This document shows positions 13,511-21,334 of a stretch of DNA of 45,073 bases, one piece after another. A program made the position numbers and the translations under genes. Below the pieces are notes generated by a model. That model made no database searches and was not told where the DNA came from. It was given only the letters and a program-made list of their open reading frames with translations. The DNA is taken from the NCBI GenBank assembly GCA_036395755.1, contig DASWCZ010000075.1:1-45073 (forward strand), in the 5' to 3' direction. The DNA is from Gp7-AA6 sp036395755 (GTDB lineage: Bacteria; Acidobacteriota; Thermoanaerobaculia; UBA5066; Gp7-AA6). The number at the start of each line of letters is the position of its first letter. Position 1 is the stretch's first letter.

Positions 13511-15529
13511 ATGGGTGACTCCCTCCAGGCGCTTTTTCGCCCCAATCGCCTCGCCGTCATCGGCGCCTCCGCAAAGCCGGAGAAGATGGGATTTCAGATC
13601 TTCAAGAACATCCTGGACGCGGGGTTCGGCGGCCAGGTCATCCCCGTAAACCCCAAGGGAGAAGCGATCCTCGGAGTGCCTTCCGTCAAATCGGTGGACG
13701 AAATACCATCCGGCACCGATCTCGCCGTCGTCATCATCCCGGCGGCCTCCGTCCCCGGAGCCATTCTTCAGCTTGGAGAGCGGAAGGTCCGGGCGGCCAT
13801 CGTCATCACCGGAGGCTTCGCCGAATCAGGGGCGGACGGAGCCCGTCTCCAGGAGGAGGTCGCGGAGAACGCATCCCGGTGCGGCATCCGCGTCGTCGGA
13901 CCGAACTGCCAGGGCGTGAACTACCCCGACCACGGCCTCTGCGCGTCCTGGCCCCTCATCACGCGGAGAGGCGCGATGGCCATCGCTTCGCAGAGCGGGA
14001 CCGTCGGCGCGGCGCTCGCCGACTGGGCCGCCCAGGAGAAGCTCGGCTTCTCGGCGTTCGTGAGCATGGGAAACAGGGTCGACGTCGACGAGGCCGACCT
14101 GATCGAGTTCTTCGCCTCCGACCCGAACACGAAGGTGATCACCCTGTACATCGAGGGAGTGAAGGACGCGAAGAAATTCCTGGCCGCCGTCCGGATGTGC
14201 CGTAAGCCCATCGTGATCTTCAAGGCCGGACGGACGGAGCAGGGACGCAAGGCCGCCGAGTCACACACCCGCTCGCTCGCCGGGAAGGACGAGATCTACG
14301 ACGCCGTCTTCCGGCAGTTCGCGATCCACCGCGCCGACTCTCTGGAAGAGCTCTACGATTTTTCCAAGGCGCTCGCCTACGTCCCGGCTCCCGCCGGGCC
14401 GCGGATGCTCATCGTGACGAGCTCGGGAGGATCGGCGATCATCGCCACGGACGTCGCGGAGGAGAACGGGTTTCGCGTGAGTCCCCTTCCCGGTCCTCTC
14501 GCGTCACGATTGCGGGAAATCCTGCCGCCTCATTGCATCGTCGGGAATCCGCTCGATCTGACCGGCGACACCGATGCGGAACGCTACCGCCGCGTCATCG
14601 CGGCCTCACGCGGCGAATACGACACCGTCTTGACGATCTTCGGGGATCCGATCCCCGGCGCGTCGCAGATCATGGATCCGGGGGCGCCCGAGCTCGTGGC
14701 GTATTTGGGCGGCGCCGACGTCGAGCGGGCCGAACGACTTCTCTTTCACGAGAAGAAGATCGCGGTGTTTCCGACACCCGAGCGCGCCGTCAAGGCGTTG
14801 TCCTGCCACGCTCACTTCGCCCGCGATCTCTTTCCACGGCCGATCGAGGCTTCTGGGGTAACTGTCTCTACCCCGTCCGCCGGAACCTCCCTCTCCCCGG
14901 CCGACTCGATCGGATTCCTGGCGCGCGAGGGAATCCGCGTCGTCCCTTCGCGTCCGGCGCGGACCGAGGACGAGGCCGTTGCTGCCGCCCGAGAGATCGG
15001 GTATCCCGTCGCGGTGAAGATGAACTCCTTAGACGTGACGCACAAGAGCGACGTCGGCGGAGTCATCCTGAACGTGAAAGACGAAACGGGAGTCCGGAAG
15101 GCGTTCCGGGATCTCGTCGCTACCGTGCAGCGACTCGGGGCGCGCCAGGGCGGAGTCCTCGTGAGCGCCATGGCGCGATCGGGACACGAGATCATCGTCG
15201 GGGTGATCCGCGATCTCCAGTTCGGCCATGCCGTGATGTTCGGCATGGGAGGCACCCTGGTCGAGGTTCTCCGCGACGTCTCGTTCCGGATCGTTCCGTT
15301 CTCCGACAAGGACGCGGCGGAGATGATCGACGAAACCCGGGGAGCGAAGTTGCTCGAGGGAGTGCGCGGAGGCAGGCGCGCCGACATAGTGGCGCTTCGC
15401 CGCCTTCTCGTCGAAGTCTCCGACCTCGTTGCCCGACATGGGGAGATCGAGGAGATGGACTTGAATCCGGTCATCGTCCACGAGAAGGGGCTGACGGTCG
15501 TGGACGCCCGGGTCGTCGTGTCCGCTTGA
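13511..15529 (+). CDS. ADP-forming acyl-CoA synthetase (fused alpha-beta, ACD family)
   Basis: A 672-residue enzyme interconverting acyl-CoA, ADP and Pi with acid, CoA and ATP. Domain order: CoA-binding Rossmann domain at 10-130 (NRLAVIGASAKPEKMGFQI), succinyl-CoA synthetase-like domains at 150-450 with the phospho-histidine H252 in ESHTRSLAGKD, and an ATP-grasp domain at about 465-670 (GYPVAVKMNSLDVTHKSDVGG, FGMGGTLVEVLRDV, EMDLNPVIV). GAGGAG precedes ATG 13511. Such enzymes recover ATP from thioesters at the end of catabolic routes, for example acetyl-, benzoyl- or arylacetyl-CoA. Following the amidohydrolase, it could conserve energy in the nearby pathway. Acyl specificity is unknown. Confidence 0.93.
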   Translation: MGDSLQALFRPNRLAVIGASAKPEKMGFQIFKNILDAGFGGQVIPVNPKGEAILGVPSVKSVDEIPSGTDLAVVIIPAASVPGAILQLGERKVRAAIVITGGFAESGADGARLQEEVAENASRCGIRVVGPNCQGVNYPDHGLCASWPLITRRGAMAIASQSGTVGAALADWAAQEKLGFSAFVSMGNRVDVDEADLIEFFASDPNTKVITLYIEGVKDAKKFLAAVRMCRKPIVIFKAGRTEQGRKAAESHTRSLAGKDEIYDAVFRQFAIHRADSLEELYDFSKALAYVPAPAGPRMLIVTSSGGSAIIATDVAEENGFRVSPLPGPLASRLREILPPHCIVGNPLDLTGDTDAERYRRVIAASRGEYDTVLTIFGDPIPGASQIMDPGAPELVAYLGGADVERAERLLFHEKKIAVFPTPERAVKALSCHAHFARDLFPRPIEASGVTVSTPSAGTSLSPADSIGFLAREGIRVVPSRPARTEDEAVAAAREIGYPVAVKMNSLDVTHKSDVGGVILNVKDETGVRKAFRDLVATVQRLGARQGGVLVSAMARSGHEIIVGVIRDLQFGHAVMFGMGGTLVEVLRDVSFRIVPFSDKDAAEMIDETRGAKLLEGVRGGRRADIVALRRLLVEVSDLVARHGEIEEMDLNPVIVHEKGLTVVDARVVVSA

Positions 15530-15551
15530 GACGATTTGGACCGCAGTCGCT

Positions 15552-15938
15552 CTACCAGACAGTTTCGATCTGAGGCATCGAGCGGAGACGCGAGTCCTTC
15601 GTCACGACGGAAGCATGGTGCTGCAGAGCGGAGGCCGCGATCATGCGGTCGGCGGGGTCGGCCGGCAACTTCTGTGCCAGCAGAGCGGATGCTACGCAGA
15701 TCTCGGGCGTCAAGGGCAGAAGCGTCACGCGCGGCACGGCGAGAGCCTGGCGTATCCAGAGAAGGACGTCACGATCGATCTCGAGCCGCCGCCGGACGAC
15801 GAGCATGGCCAGTTCCCAGCAGCTGATCGCGCACACACCCAGAGCCTCGGCCGCGTCGATCGCATGGCGAGCTCGCGCGGAGAGCTTGTCGGGTTCGGCG
15901 ACCCACCAGATCCACGCATGCGTGTCGAGCACGATCAC
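15552..15938 (-). CDS. vapC: PIN-domain toxin (VapC)
   Basis: A 128-residue PIN ribonuclease. Acidic residues expected to hold Mg2+ are D5 (IVLDTHAWIWW), E42 (ISCWELAML), D97 (DPADRMIAA) and D115 (TKDSRL). The start is GTG 15938, which overlaps the antitoxin stop as GTGA, the usual coupling of these pairs. VapC proteins cleave tRNA or rRNA and are held inactive by VapB. It lies at the junction between the plus-strand synthetase and the minus-strand hydrolases, with its 3' end facing the synthetase gene. Confidence 0.92.
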   Translation of the reverse strand: MIVLDTHAWIWWVAEPDKLSARARHAIDAAEALGVCAISCWELAMLVVRRRLEIDRDVLLWIRQALAVPRVTLLPLTPEICVASALLAQKLPADPADRMIAASALQHHASVVTKDSRLRSMPQIETVW

Positions 15939-16159
15939 GATGCCGCGTCCCACTCTTCCTCGATGGGGGAAACGAGGTCCTTTTCCTTCTTGACGCTGTG
16001 AAGGAGCCCGGGCGGTAGTTCCACTGGAACGACGCGAGCGACGGGCTTGCCCCGCTTCGTCACTAGGAGCGGCTTTCCGGTCTCTGCCACTTCATCAAGC
16101 AACGCGAGACACCGGGATTTGAACTCCCCGGCAGGGACAGTCCTCTGCGATTTAGCCAT
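15935..16159 (-). CDS. vapB: Phd/YefM-type antitoxin (VapB)
   Basis: A 74-residue antitoxin with the Phd/YefM fold: TVPAGEFKSRCLALLDEV, then GKPLLVTKRGKPVARVVPV. The C-terminal tail (about residues 52-74) would be the toxin-binding part. ATG 16159 is preferred because TATGAT ends 9 bases upstream and no ribosome site is seen. An ATG two codons earlier exists. It normally binds its own promoter with VapC. It overlaps vapC by 4 bases. Confidence 0.9.
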   Translation of the reverse strand: MAKSQRTVPAGEFKSRCLALLDEVAETGKPLLVTKRGKPVARVVPVELPPGLLHSVKKEKDLVSPIEEEWDAAS

Positions 16160-16168
16160 GGTCATGGG

Positions 16169-16174
16169 ATCATA
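16169..16174 (-). promoter_or_regulatory. Putative -10 box (TATGAT) of vapBC
   Basis: TATGAT on the minus strand ends 9 bases before ATG 16159. The surrounding TATGACTATGATCCCATGA contains repeated ATG-A steps that could be the toxin-antitoxin operator, though no perfect dyad is seen. Confidence 0.4.
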
Positions 16175-16193
16175 GTCATATCAGTGCCGCAAC

Positions 16194-17006
16194 TCAAGCG
16201 CGAATGGGACCGAGTACCTGTCGGATAAATCGGCTGGCGGCTTCGAGCACCTCATCCGGCCGCTCGGAGTGCGGGGAGTGGCCACAGTGCGCCAGCGCCA
16301 GCGATTTGGCCGGACCGCCGACCTGCGTCACGACGGCATCGACCTGGCGGAGGGTACCGTACTCGTCGTCCTCGCCTTGCACGACCAGGACGGGACTCTG
16401 GATGGCCGGCAGGTACTCTTCGATGTTCCACTGCCGAAACTCCGGCCTGAGCCATACGTTGGTCCACGTCCGGAACATCGAGTCGGTATTGCCGCCGTGA
16501 TACCGCGCGAGCCGCTCCCGCAGACGTGTCGTCTCGTACGCTCGAGCGATTCGCGCGATGCTTTCGACGCAAATGCGCTCGACGAAGACGTGCGGCGCTT
16601 CGAGGACCAGCGCGCGAATGCGCCCCAGGCGCGCGCCAGCGTAAATGACCGCGATCGACGCGCCGTCGCTGTGGCCGAAAAGGACGACCTCTTTGAGCTT
16701 GAAATGTTCGATGACGGCGGGGAGCACGTCGAGCGCTTCGTCGTGCATGAAGCGAACCGGCCGCGGTCCACGCACCGGGTCGGACGCGCCATAGCCTATC
16801 CGGCTGTAAACGAGCGCACCGCAGCCGGTCGCGGACGCCAGACGGTCGGGAAAGTCACCCCACATCGCGAGGCATCCCAGGCCTTCGTGCAAAAACACGA
16901 TCGTCGGCGCGACGTCGGGCCGCGTTCGGATCCAGCGGTATTCCAGGCGCTGTCCGAGGACCTCAAACCTCGCCGCGCCGCCTCGTATCGTGTCGACTTC
17001 CGTCAT
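16194..17006 (-). CDS. Alpha/beta hydrolase
   Basis: A 270-residue cytosolic alpha/beta hydrolase. Features: TIVFLHEGLGCLAMW (oxyanion), VYSRIGYGASD (strand-4 motif), GHSDGAS with nucleophile S113, VQGEDDEYG with the likely acid, and HCGHSPHSERPDEV with the catalytic His. The glutamate in HEGLG is typical of a subgroup acting on polar esters. It follows the thioesterase gene by 51 bases on the same strand, so both may come from the promoter at 17478. It differs clearly from the hydrolase at 11247. Substrate unknown. Confidence 0.87.
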   Translation of the reverse strand: MTEVDTIRGGAARFEVLGQRLEYRWIRTRPDVAPTIVFLHEGLGCLAMWGDFPDRLASATGCGALVYSRIGYGASDPVRGPRPVRFMHDEALDVLPAVIEHFKLKEVVLFGHSDGASIAVIYAGARLGRIRALVLEAPHVFVERICVESIARIARAYETTRLRERLARYHGGNTDSMFRTWTNVWLRPEFRQWNIEEYLPAIQSPVLVVQGEDDEYGTLRQVDAVVTQVGGPAKSLALAHCGHSPHSERPDEVLEAASRFIRQVLGPIRA

Positions 17007-17057
17007 CTCGCCGCGGGTTTGGTGGCAGCCGGCTGCGACGAAGAGTCCAGCCGCCTG

Positions 17058-17468
17058 CTAGGCCTCCGCACCGCGACGAGCCGCACCGGCGACGAGCCTT
17101 TCGGTGGCGACAACGGCACGCTTGTGTGTGCCCCGACCGATCTCGCCTGCGTTGTCCGCGGCCGAGACCTCGAAGAGGAAGAGTTTTCCGTCACGCCCCA
17201 CGAATTTCGCGGTGGCGGTCACTGTGGCACCAGGGGGAGTGGCGGCCATGTGGACGACGTCCACGGAAACGCCGACGGTGACCTCACCCTCGCGGAGATA
17301 GGGGCGGAGGATGCGCGAGGCCGCAACCTCCATGAGACCCACCATTCGGGATGTCGCGAACACGGGCGGAAAGGCGTCCCCGGGTTCAAGGTTCAGCGTG
17401 TCGGCCAGGTCGGAAGACGCCACCGTGAGACGTGCGGAAGCAGTGGAATCGACGGCGGGTTCGCTCAT
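17058..17468 (-). CDS. FlK-like hotdog thioesterase
   Basis: A 136-residue protein with the single hotdog fold of the fluoroacetyl-CoA thioesterase (FlK)-like family. PPVFATSRMVGLMEVAA holds the Thr and Glu positions of the active site. VDVVHMAATPPGATVTATA holds the His, and IGRGTHKRAVV the end of the sheet. In a cluster rich in CoA enzymes it probably removes a toxic or dead-end acyl-CoA. ATG 17468 is chosen because TATAGT ends 9 bases before it; an earlier in-frame start would include 28 unlikely residues. The alpha/beta hydrolase follows. Confidence 0.87.
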   Translation of the reverse strand: MSEPAVDSTASARLTVASSDLADTLNLEPGDAFPPVFATSRMVGLMEVAASRILRPYLREGEVTVGVSVDVVHMAATPPGATVTATAKFVGRDGKLFLFEVSAADNAGEIGRGTHKRAVVATERLVAGAARRGAEA

Positions 17469-17477
17469 AGGGCAGGG

Positions 17478-17483
17478 ACTATA
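17478..17483 (-). promoter_or_regulatory. Putative -10 box (TATAGT) of the thioesterase gene
   Basis: TATAGT ends 9 bases before ATG 17468 with no ribosome site between. This fits a leaderless transcript. Confidence 0.5.
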
Positions 17484-17515
17484 CGACGCGGATGTCGGCG
17501 CCGCTGCACCAGGGG

Positions 17516-18127
17516 TCAGGCGACCTTTCTCAGTACCCACGTAGTCATGCATCGGCGATCCTGGACCACTGTGGTTTTCAGCGGGTCGAGCAGCGCGCCG
17601 CCGAGTTCAGAAGTCAGTTCGAGGAGATACGGTTCGTCGACAAGAAATCGCTCGGTGCCGTCGGGCAGGGCGAACCGTCTTCCGCCCAGGGAGGTGAAGC
17701 GGCTTTCCATGCCGATCGAGGACGCGAGGCGGCAAAAGAAGAGGCCGTTGGGCCTGACGAGGCGCCAGGTGCCGCGGAGCATCGCCTGGAAGTGGGACTC
17801 GTCTCGGGCGAAGTGAAGAACCGCGCTGCTGATGACGACTTCGGCGGCGTGATCGGGAAAGCTGTTGGATTCCACCGCCTCCACCCGGAAGTTCGAGAGC
17901 GGAAGCTGCGGTGCAAGCCGCTCGGCGAGTAACCGTACGATGCGAATGGCATCGGCGTCGGGATCGACTCCGGAGATTTCGTAGGCCTGGCGAAGGAAGA
18001 AGATGAGGTTACGTCCATCGCCGCAGCCGGCGTCCAACACGGTCATTCCGGGAGCGATTCGGCCGCGGAGAAGCTGATCGAAGAGGTAGATGTCGATCTG
18101 CCCGAAGAGAGACGGAAGATCGATCAC
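17516..18127 (-). CDS. Class I SAM-dependent methyltransferase
   Basis: A 203-residue Rossmann methyltransferase. Motif I is VLDAGCGDGRNL at about residue 30. Motif II has the acidic residue in GVDPDADAI, and motif IV is AEVVISSAVLHFARDE. The C-terminal third (GGRRFALPDGTERFLVDE) could shape the acceptor pocket. The start is GTG 18127, with TACAAT 6 bases upstream. Its target, small molecule or protein, is not visible. The gene lies between the ligase and the thioesterase, but its own promoter argues against simple cotranscription. Confidence 0.88.
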   Translation of the reverse strand: MIDLPSLFGQIDIYLFDQLLRGRIAPGMTVLDAGCGDGRNLIFFLRQAYEISGVDPDADAIRIVRLLAERLAPQLPLSNFRVEAVESNSFPDHAAEVVISSAVLHFARDESHFQAMLRGTWRLVRPNGLFFCRLASSIGMESRFTSLGGRRFALPDGTERFLVDEPYLLELTSELGGALLDPLKTTVVQDRRCMTTWVLRKVA

Positions 18128-18133
18128 CGCGAG

Positions 18134-18139
18134 ATTGTA
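18134..18139 (-). promoter_or_regulatory. Putative -10 box (TACAAT) of the methyltransferase gene
   Basis: TACAAT ends 6 bases before GTG 18127. No Shine-Dalgarno sequence is present. Confidence 0.5.
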
Positions 18140-18178
18140 GAACCCACCGGACGATGTCGAGCTCGGCCTCGAGACGGC

Positions 18179-19891
18179 TCAGGGCTGGATACTCGATGCG
18201 CCTCCTGGACTCCGGGAAACTACGTTACTCGCGGCGGCGAGGTCCTTGTCCCGCAAGATCCGCCGTAGGAGCTTTCCTTGCGGCGTTCGGGGAAGTTCCG
18301 CGACGAACTCGACGATCCGGGGCAGCTTGTAGATCGCGATGTGCTCCCGGCAGCTGTCGATGATCTGCTGCTTTAGTTCATCGCTCGGCGCATAACCGGG
18401 TTTCAGGATGACGAAGGCCTTGACGTTCTGCCCGCGGATGGTATCGGGAACCCCGATCACACCCGCGTCGGCCACGGCGGGGTGCTTCAAGAGAGCGTCC
18501 TCCACCTCCTCGGGACCGATGCGGTAACCGGAGCTCTTGATCAGATCCTCTTCGCGCGACACGAAGCTGATGTACCCGTCCTCGTCCGTCGTGACGAAGT
18601 CACCGACCAGCACCCACCCTTCGCGAATGAGCGACTTCTGCTTCTCGAGCAGGCTTCCACCCTCCTCGAGCGGACGCCAGTAGAGGGTTCCCGTGGGACC
18701 GCGCGCGTAGAGCCTTCCCAGCTCCCCCGGCTTGGCGACTTTGCCCTCCTCGGTCACGACCTGGATCTCATAGCCGGGGACCGCGGTGCCGATCGCTCCA
18801 GGCTTCACCTTTCGGGTGACGACGCTCGAGACGAAGACGTACATCATCTCCGTGGTGCCGAGCCCCTCGTAGATCTCCTGGCCGAAGCGAGCTTTCCAGT
18901 CCAGATAGGTCTTGGCCGTCAGCGATTCGCCGCCGCCCGTCAAGACGCGAAGGCTCGACAGGTCGTATTTCTTCTCCGCATCCGGGACCTCGAGCATCTT
19001 GCGGTACGCCGTGGGGAGGGCGCTCAAAACCGTCACTTTGTGGCTCTGGATCGTCTCGAATAGCGCCTCAGGCGTGAACTTGGGGATGAGTGAAGCCGCG
19101 GCACCGAACCGGAAGGGGATCGTCGCCACGGTCGAGTAGCCGGCGGCCAGCGAGATGGGGGCGGGGCCGCAGATGATGTCATCCGGTCCGACCTTCCACC
19201 CGTATTTGCCAAAAGTGTCCGGGACGATCAGAGCCTCTTCCACGTAGTGCGCCGTTCCCTTCGGCATGCCCGTCGTGCCCGACGTGTAGAGGAGAACGGA
19301 GACCGCCGTACGTGGGCGGCGCACCGGATCGAGAACGGGAGATTCGTTTTCTACGAGGGACTCATAGGCGAGGAGTCCCTGCGCCTTGACCTCCTCCGGC
19401 TGCCCGCCGAAGACGATCACATGCTTCACGGTCTTCAGGTTCGGCCGCGCTTTGACGACTCCCTCCAGAAACGCCGCCGCCACGACGATGACCTTGGCTT
19501 CCGCGTTGTTGGCGATGTGCGCGATCTCGTTGGGAGAGAGCATGGGCGAGGTCGGAACGATCACGGCCCCGAGCTTCAAGACGCCGAAGTTCGTGAACAA
19601 GGCGGGCGGGACGTTGGGCGATCGGAGCATGACCCGGTCCGCTTCCTCGACGCCCAGGTTCTTCAAGGCGTTGCCGACCTTGTTCGACGCTCCCAGGAGC
19701 TGCTTGTACGTGATGACGCGGTCGTCGATCAGGACGGCGCGGCTGTCGCCCTTTCCGGCGGCCACCTGCTTGTCGAGAAGCTCCTCGGTGCTGTTCAGCG
19801 GGTCCGGATAGCTTTCGAACTCTTTGAGCTTGTAGATTCGCTGGGGCCGATACTCCTTCGGGGGGAGGTACTCTGCCGGGATCGTGCTCAC
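18179..19891 (-). CDS. AMP-forming acid-CoA ligase (benzoate-CoA-ligase-like)
   Basis: A 570-residue adenylate-forming ligase that would activate a carboxylic acid to its CoA ester at the cost of ATP. Core motifs: A3 VSVLLYTSGTTGMPKGT, A5 YEGLGTTEMMYVF, A7 GWVLVGDFVTTDEDGYISF, A8 REEDLIKSSGYRIGP, and A10 with the catalytic Lys in RTPQGKLLRR. The overall style is that of benzoate- and acetate-type ligases, but the pocket cannot be read. GTG 19891 overlaps the previous stop as GTGA. It is the last gene of the seven-gene minus-strand operon that starts with the CoA-transferases, so it probably acts on the same acid or a related one. Confidence 0.92.
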   Translation of the reverse strand: MSTIPAEYLPPKEYRPQRIYKLKEFESYPDPLNSTEELLDKQVAAGKGDSRAVLIDDRVITYKQLLGASNKVGNALKNLGVEEADRVMLRSPNVPPALFTNFGVLKLGAVIVPTSPMLSPNEIAHIANNAEAKVIVVAAAFLEGVVKARPNLKTVKHVIVFGGQPEEVKAQGLLAYESLVENESPVLDPVRRPRTAVSVLLYTSGTTGMPKGTAHYVEEALIVPDTFGKYGWKVGPDDIICGPAPISLAAGYSTVATIPFRFGAAASLIPKFTPEALFETIQSHKVTVLSALPTAYRKMLEVPDAEKKYDLSSLRVLTGGGESLTAKTYLDWKARFGQEIYEGLGTTEMMYVFVSSVVTRKVKPGAIGTAVPGYEIQVVTEEGKVAKPGELGRLYARGPTGTLYWRPLEEGGSLLEKQKSLIREGWVLVGDFVTTDEDGYISFVSREEDLIKSSGYRIGPEEVEDALLKHPAVADAGVIGVPDTIRGQNVKAFVILKPGYAPSDELKQQIIDSCREHIAIYKLPRIVEFVAELPRTPQGKLLRRILRDKDLAAASNVVSRSPGGASSIQP

Positions 19892-20310
19892 CGGGTCACC
19901 GGCTGATCTTCCTCGTCCTCGGTTGTCGGTATCTTGGCGAGCTCCTTGGTCAGGTCGTCGAGAGCCTTCTCGCACCCCACGAGTCCCCCACGGGCCTGAT
20001 CCTGACGCGGGTAGGCGTCCGTGGGGTATCGGTCGTTCGGGTCGCCCCAGACGAGGAGGGCGGGGGTTGCGCGGCCGAAGTCGGCCTCGAGCCCGCCCTT
20101 CATGCCGAAGACGGCCCGCACCGTCGCGGGAGGACCGGTCAGGGCCGCGTGATAGAGGCGAAACACGTCCTCGACATTGGCCACGTCGACCGCCTCGGCG
20201 TCGACGCCCCGGCTCTTGAGCGCCTTGATCTTCTCCACGCAGGCCGCGTTGTTGGACGGGTACTGCTCACCCGGCTTGTCCTTGCTGGAGTAATAGAACT
20301 TGACCTTCAT
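19888..20310 (-). CDS. Unknown protein, possible thioredoxin-like fold
   Basis: A 140-residue cytosolic protein. It begins MKVKFYYSSKDKPGEQYPSNN, then AACVEKIKALKSRGVDAEAVDV, and ends the conserved-looking part with ATPALLVWGDP. The order beta-alpha-beta and the 'TPALLVW' strand after it recall a thioredoxin or KaiB-like fold with a cis-Pro, but there is no CXXC pair, so redox activity is unlikely. The last 25 residues are charged. It sits between the small paralogue at 20323 and the ligase, with short spacing to both (12-base gap, 4-base overlap). Function unknown. Confidence 0.75.
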   Translation of the reverse strand: MKVKFYYSSKDKPGEQYPSNNAACVEKIKALKSRGVDAEAVDVANVEDVFRLYHAALTGPPATVRAVFGMKGGLEADFGRATPALLVWGDPNDRYPTDAYPRQDQARGGLVGCEKALDDLTKELAKIPTTEDEEDQPVTR

Positions 20311-20322
20311 GGCTTCTCCTCT

Positions 20323-20655
20323 TCAAAAATCCATGGGGCAATTCACCTGGAATTCCGTCTCGAAGTAGGCCTCCCCCAGCCACTCGGCGATGTGGACGCG
20401 GTGCTCCTCCAAGAGGTTCAAGTCCGCCCCGAACTCGAGGCAAACGACGCACCGCACCTCGCCGTCAAAGAAACGGACGGCGTAGCGGCCCGCTTCGACC
20501 GGCGGCGCGTCGATGATCTTGATTCCCTCGAAGCCGAAGCCGATCCGATGGATCACCTCGTGAAGCTCGTGGGTCACGCCCTCGATCGAGAGAGACGACG
20601 CCCCGGACCAGAGCGGTCCGTAACGCCGCTCGAACTCCTCACGGAGATTGGCCAC
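20323..20655 (-). CDS. Small unknown protein, copy 2 of a two-member paralogous family
   Basis: A 110-residue protein from GTG 20655, two bases after the upstream stop. It is the paralogue of the protein at 10635-10958. RYGPLWSGASSLSI, GRYAVRFFDGEV, VVCLEFGADLNLLEE and AEWLGE align with that copy without gaps. It has an extra C-terminal segment ending FQVNCPMDF. I recognise no known family. Its position inside the CoA-transferase and ligase operon, and the other copy inside the crotonase operon, point to a shared role such as a chaperone, scaffold or ligand-binding subunit for the pathway. Confidence 0.78.
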   Translation of the reverse strand: MANLREEFERRYGPLWSGASSLSIEGVTHELHEVIHRIGFGFEGIKIIDAPPVEAGRYAVRFFDGEVRCVVCLEFGADLNLLEEHRVHIAEWLGEAYFETEFQVNCPMDF

Positions 20656-20657
20656 GC

Positions 20658-20864
20658 CTATCCCTTGCCGGCTTCTTTCTTCTTGATCGGAGGCTTCGGA
20701 CACTCGTCGTCGAAGCCGCCGATGGGAACCATCACGGTGAAAGGCCACGCCCGCGCCTTACAGTAGCCGACGTACGCCCGCAGGATGTTCGGGTCCAGCG
20801 CCGCCTCGAAGTAGTCGCAGCACTTGTAACTCGACGCTTCCTTTCCTTTCTCGGTTTCACCCAC
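20658..20864 (-). CDS. Very small Cys-containing protein, unknown
   Basis: A 68-residue protein from GTG 20864, preceded by AGGAG at a 7-base spacing. Four cysteines stand out (SSYKCCDYFE, VGYCKA, DDECPKPP) with a central hydrophobic stretch WPFTVMVPIGGF and a Lys-rich tail. An in-frame start 57 bases upstream exists only because the gene junction was duplicated, and the residues it adds are a copy of this gene's start and the previous gene's tail. It could bind a metal or be a small subunit of the neighbouring enzymes. No family recognised. Confidence 0.6.
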   Translation of the reverse strand: MGETEKGKEASSYKCCDYFEAALDPNILRAYVGYCKARAWPFTVMVPIGGFDDECPKPPIKKKEAGKG

Positions 20865-20965
20865 GTCTCGTCTCCTCTTTAGATCTTGCGCAGATCCGCG
20901 ATGAGCTTCGGTTTCACCCACGATTCGTCTCCTTTCAGATCCTGTGCAGGTCCGCGATGAATTTG
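20852..20965. repeat. 57-bp tandem duplication of a gene junction
   Basis: Two imperfect copies with a 57-base period, at about 20852-20908 and 20909-20965. Each holds the last codons of the upstream gene (…IADL..I and a stop), a ribosome site, and the first codons of the next gene (GTG GGT GAA ACC). The copy distal to the downstream gene still serves the upstream gene; the proximal one serves the downstream start. Confidence 0.8.
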
Positions 20966-21333
20966 GCCCGGCTGCCCACCAGATCTTCCTTTTTGAGACG
21001 ACTGCCGCTCAACGGCTTGCCGCGGAGACTCTTCGTGACCTGCTTCTGCTGCCCGGTGAAGGGATCGGGCCGCGACTGCGGGGCCGGGCGGATCTTGCCT
21101 TCACCGGTGATCGCGGCGCCGTTCTTGTCCTCGGCGTAGCCCGGCAGCAGGTCGGCCTTCCCGGAGCTGACCGTGGGCCCGCTCACGAGCTGGCCTTTGA
21201 CGAACTTCACGGCATAGAGGGTGTCGCAAGTGGCGCACTTCGTGTTGCCGCTGAAGTTCCAGAACGGATACGGGTCGAGGAAGTTTTTGGTCTCGTCCTT
21301 GGTGCAGGTGAGCACTAGGCCTTGTTTGATCAT
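20935..21333 (-). CDS. Small unknown protein with CxxC
   Basis: A 132-residue protein starting at ATG 21333, one base after the CoA-transferase stop. The N-terminal half has C10 and a CATC pair (C33, C36) in NTKCATCDTLYAVKF. The second half is polar and basic with many Lys and Pro. A CxxC with a further Cys nearby could bind zinc or iron, or be redox active. It is not a known ferredoxin or zinc ribbon that I can name. Its 3' end is part of the 57-base duplication. Strict operon placement suggests a role with the CoA-transferase pair. Confidence 0.72.
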   Translation of the reverse strand: MIKQGLVLTCTKDETKNFLDPYPFWNFSGNTKCATCDTLYAVKFVKGQLVSGPTVSSGKADLLPGYAEDKNGAAITGEGKIRPAPQSRPDPFTGQQKQVTKSLRGKPLSGSRLKKEDLVGSRAKFIADLHRI

Positions 21334-21334
21334 T

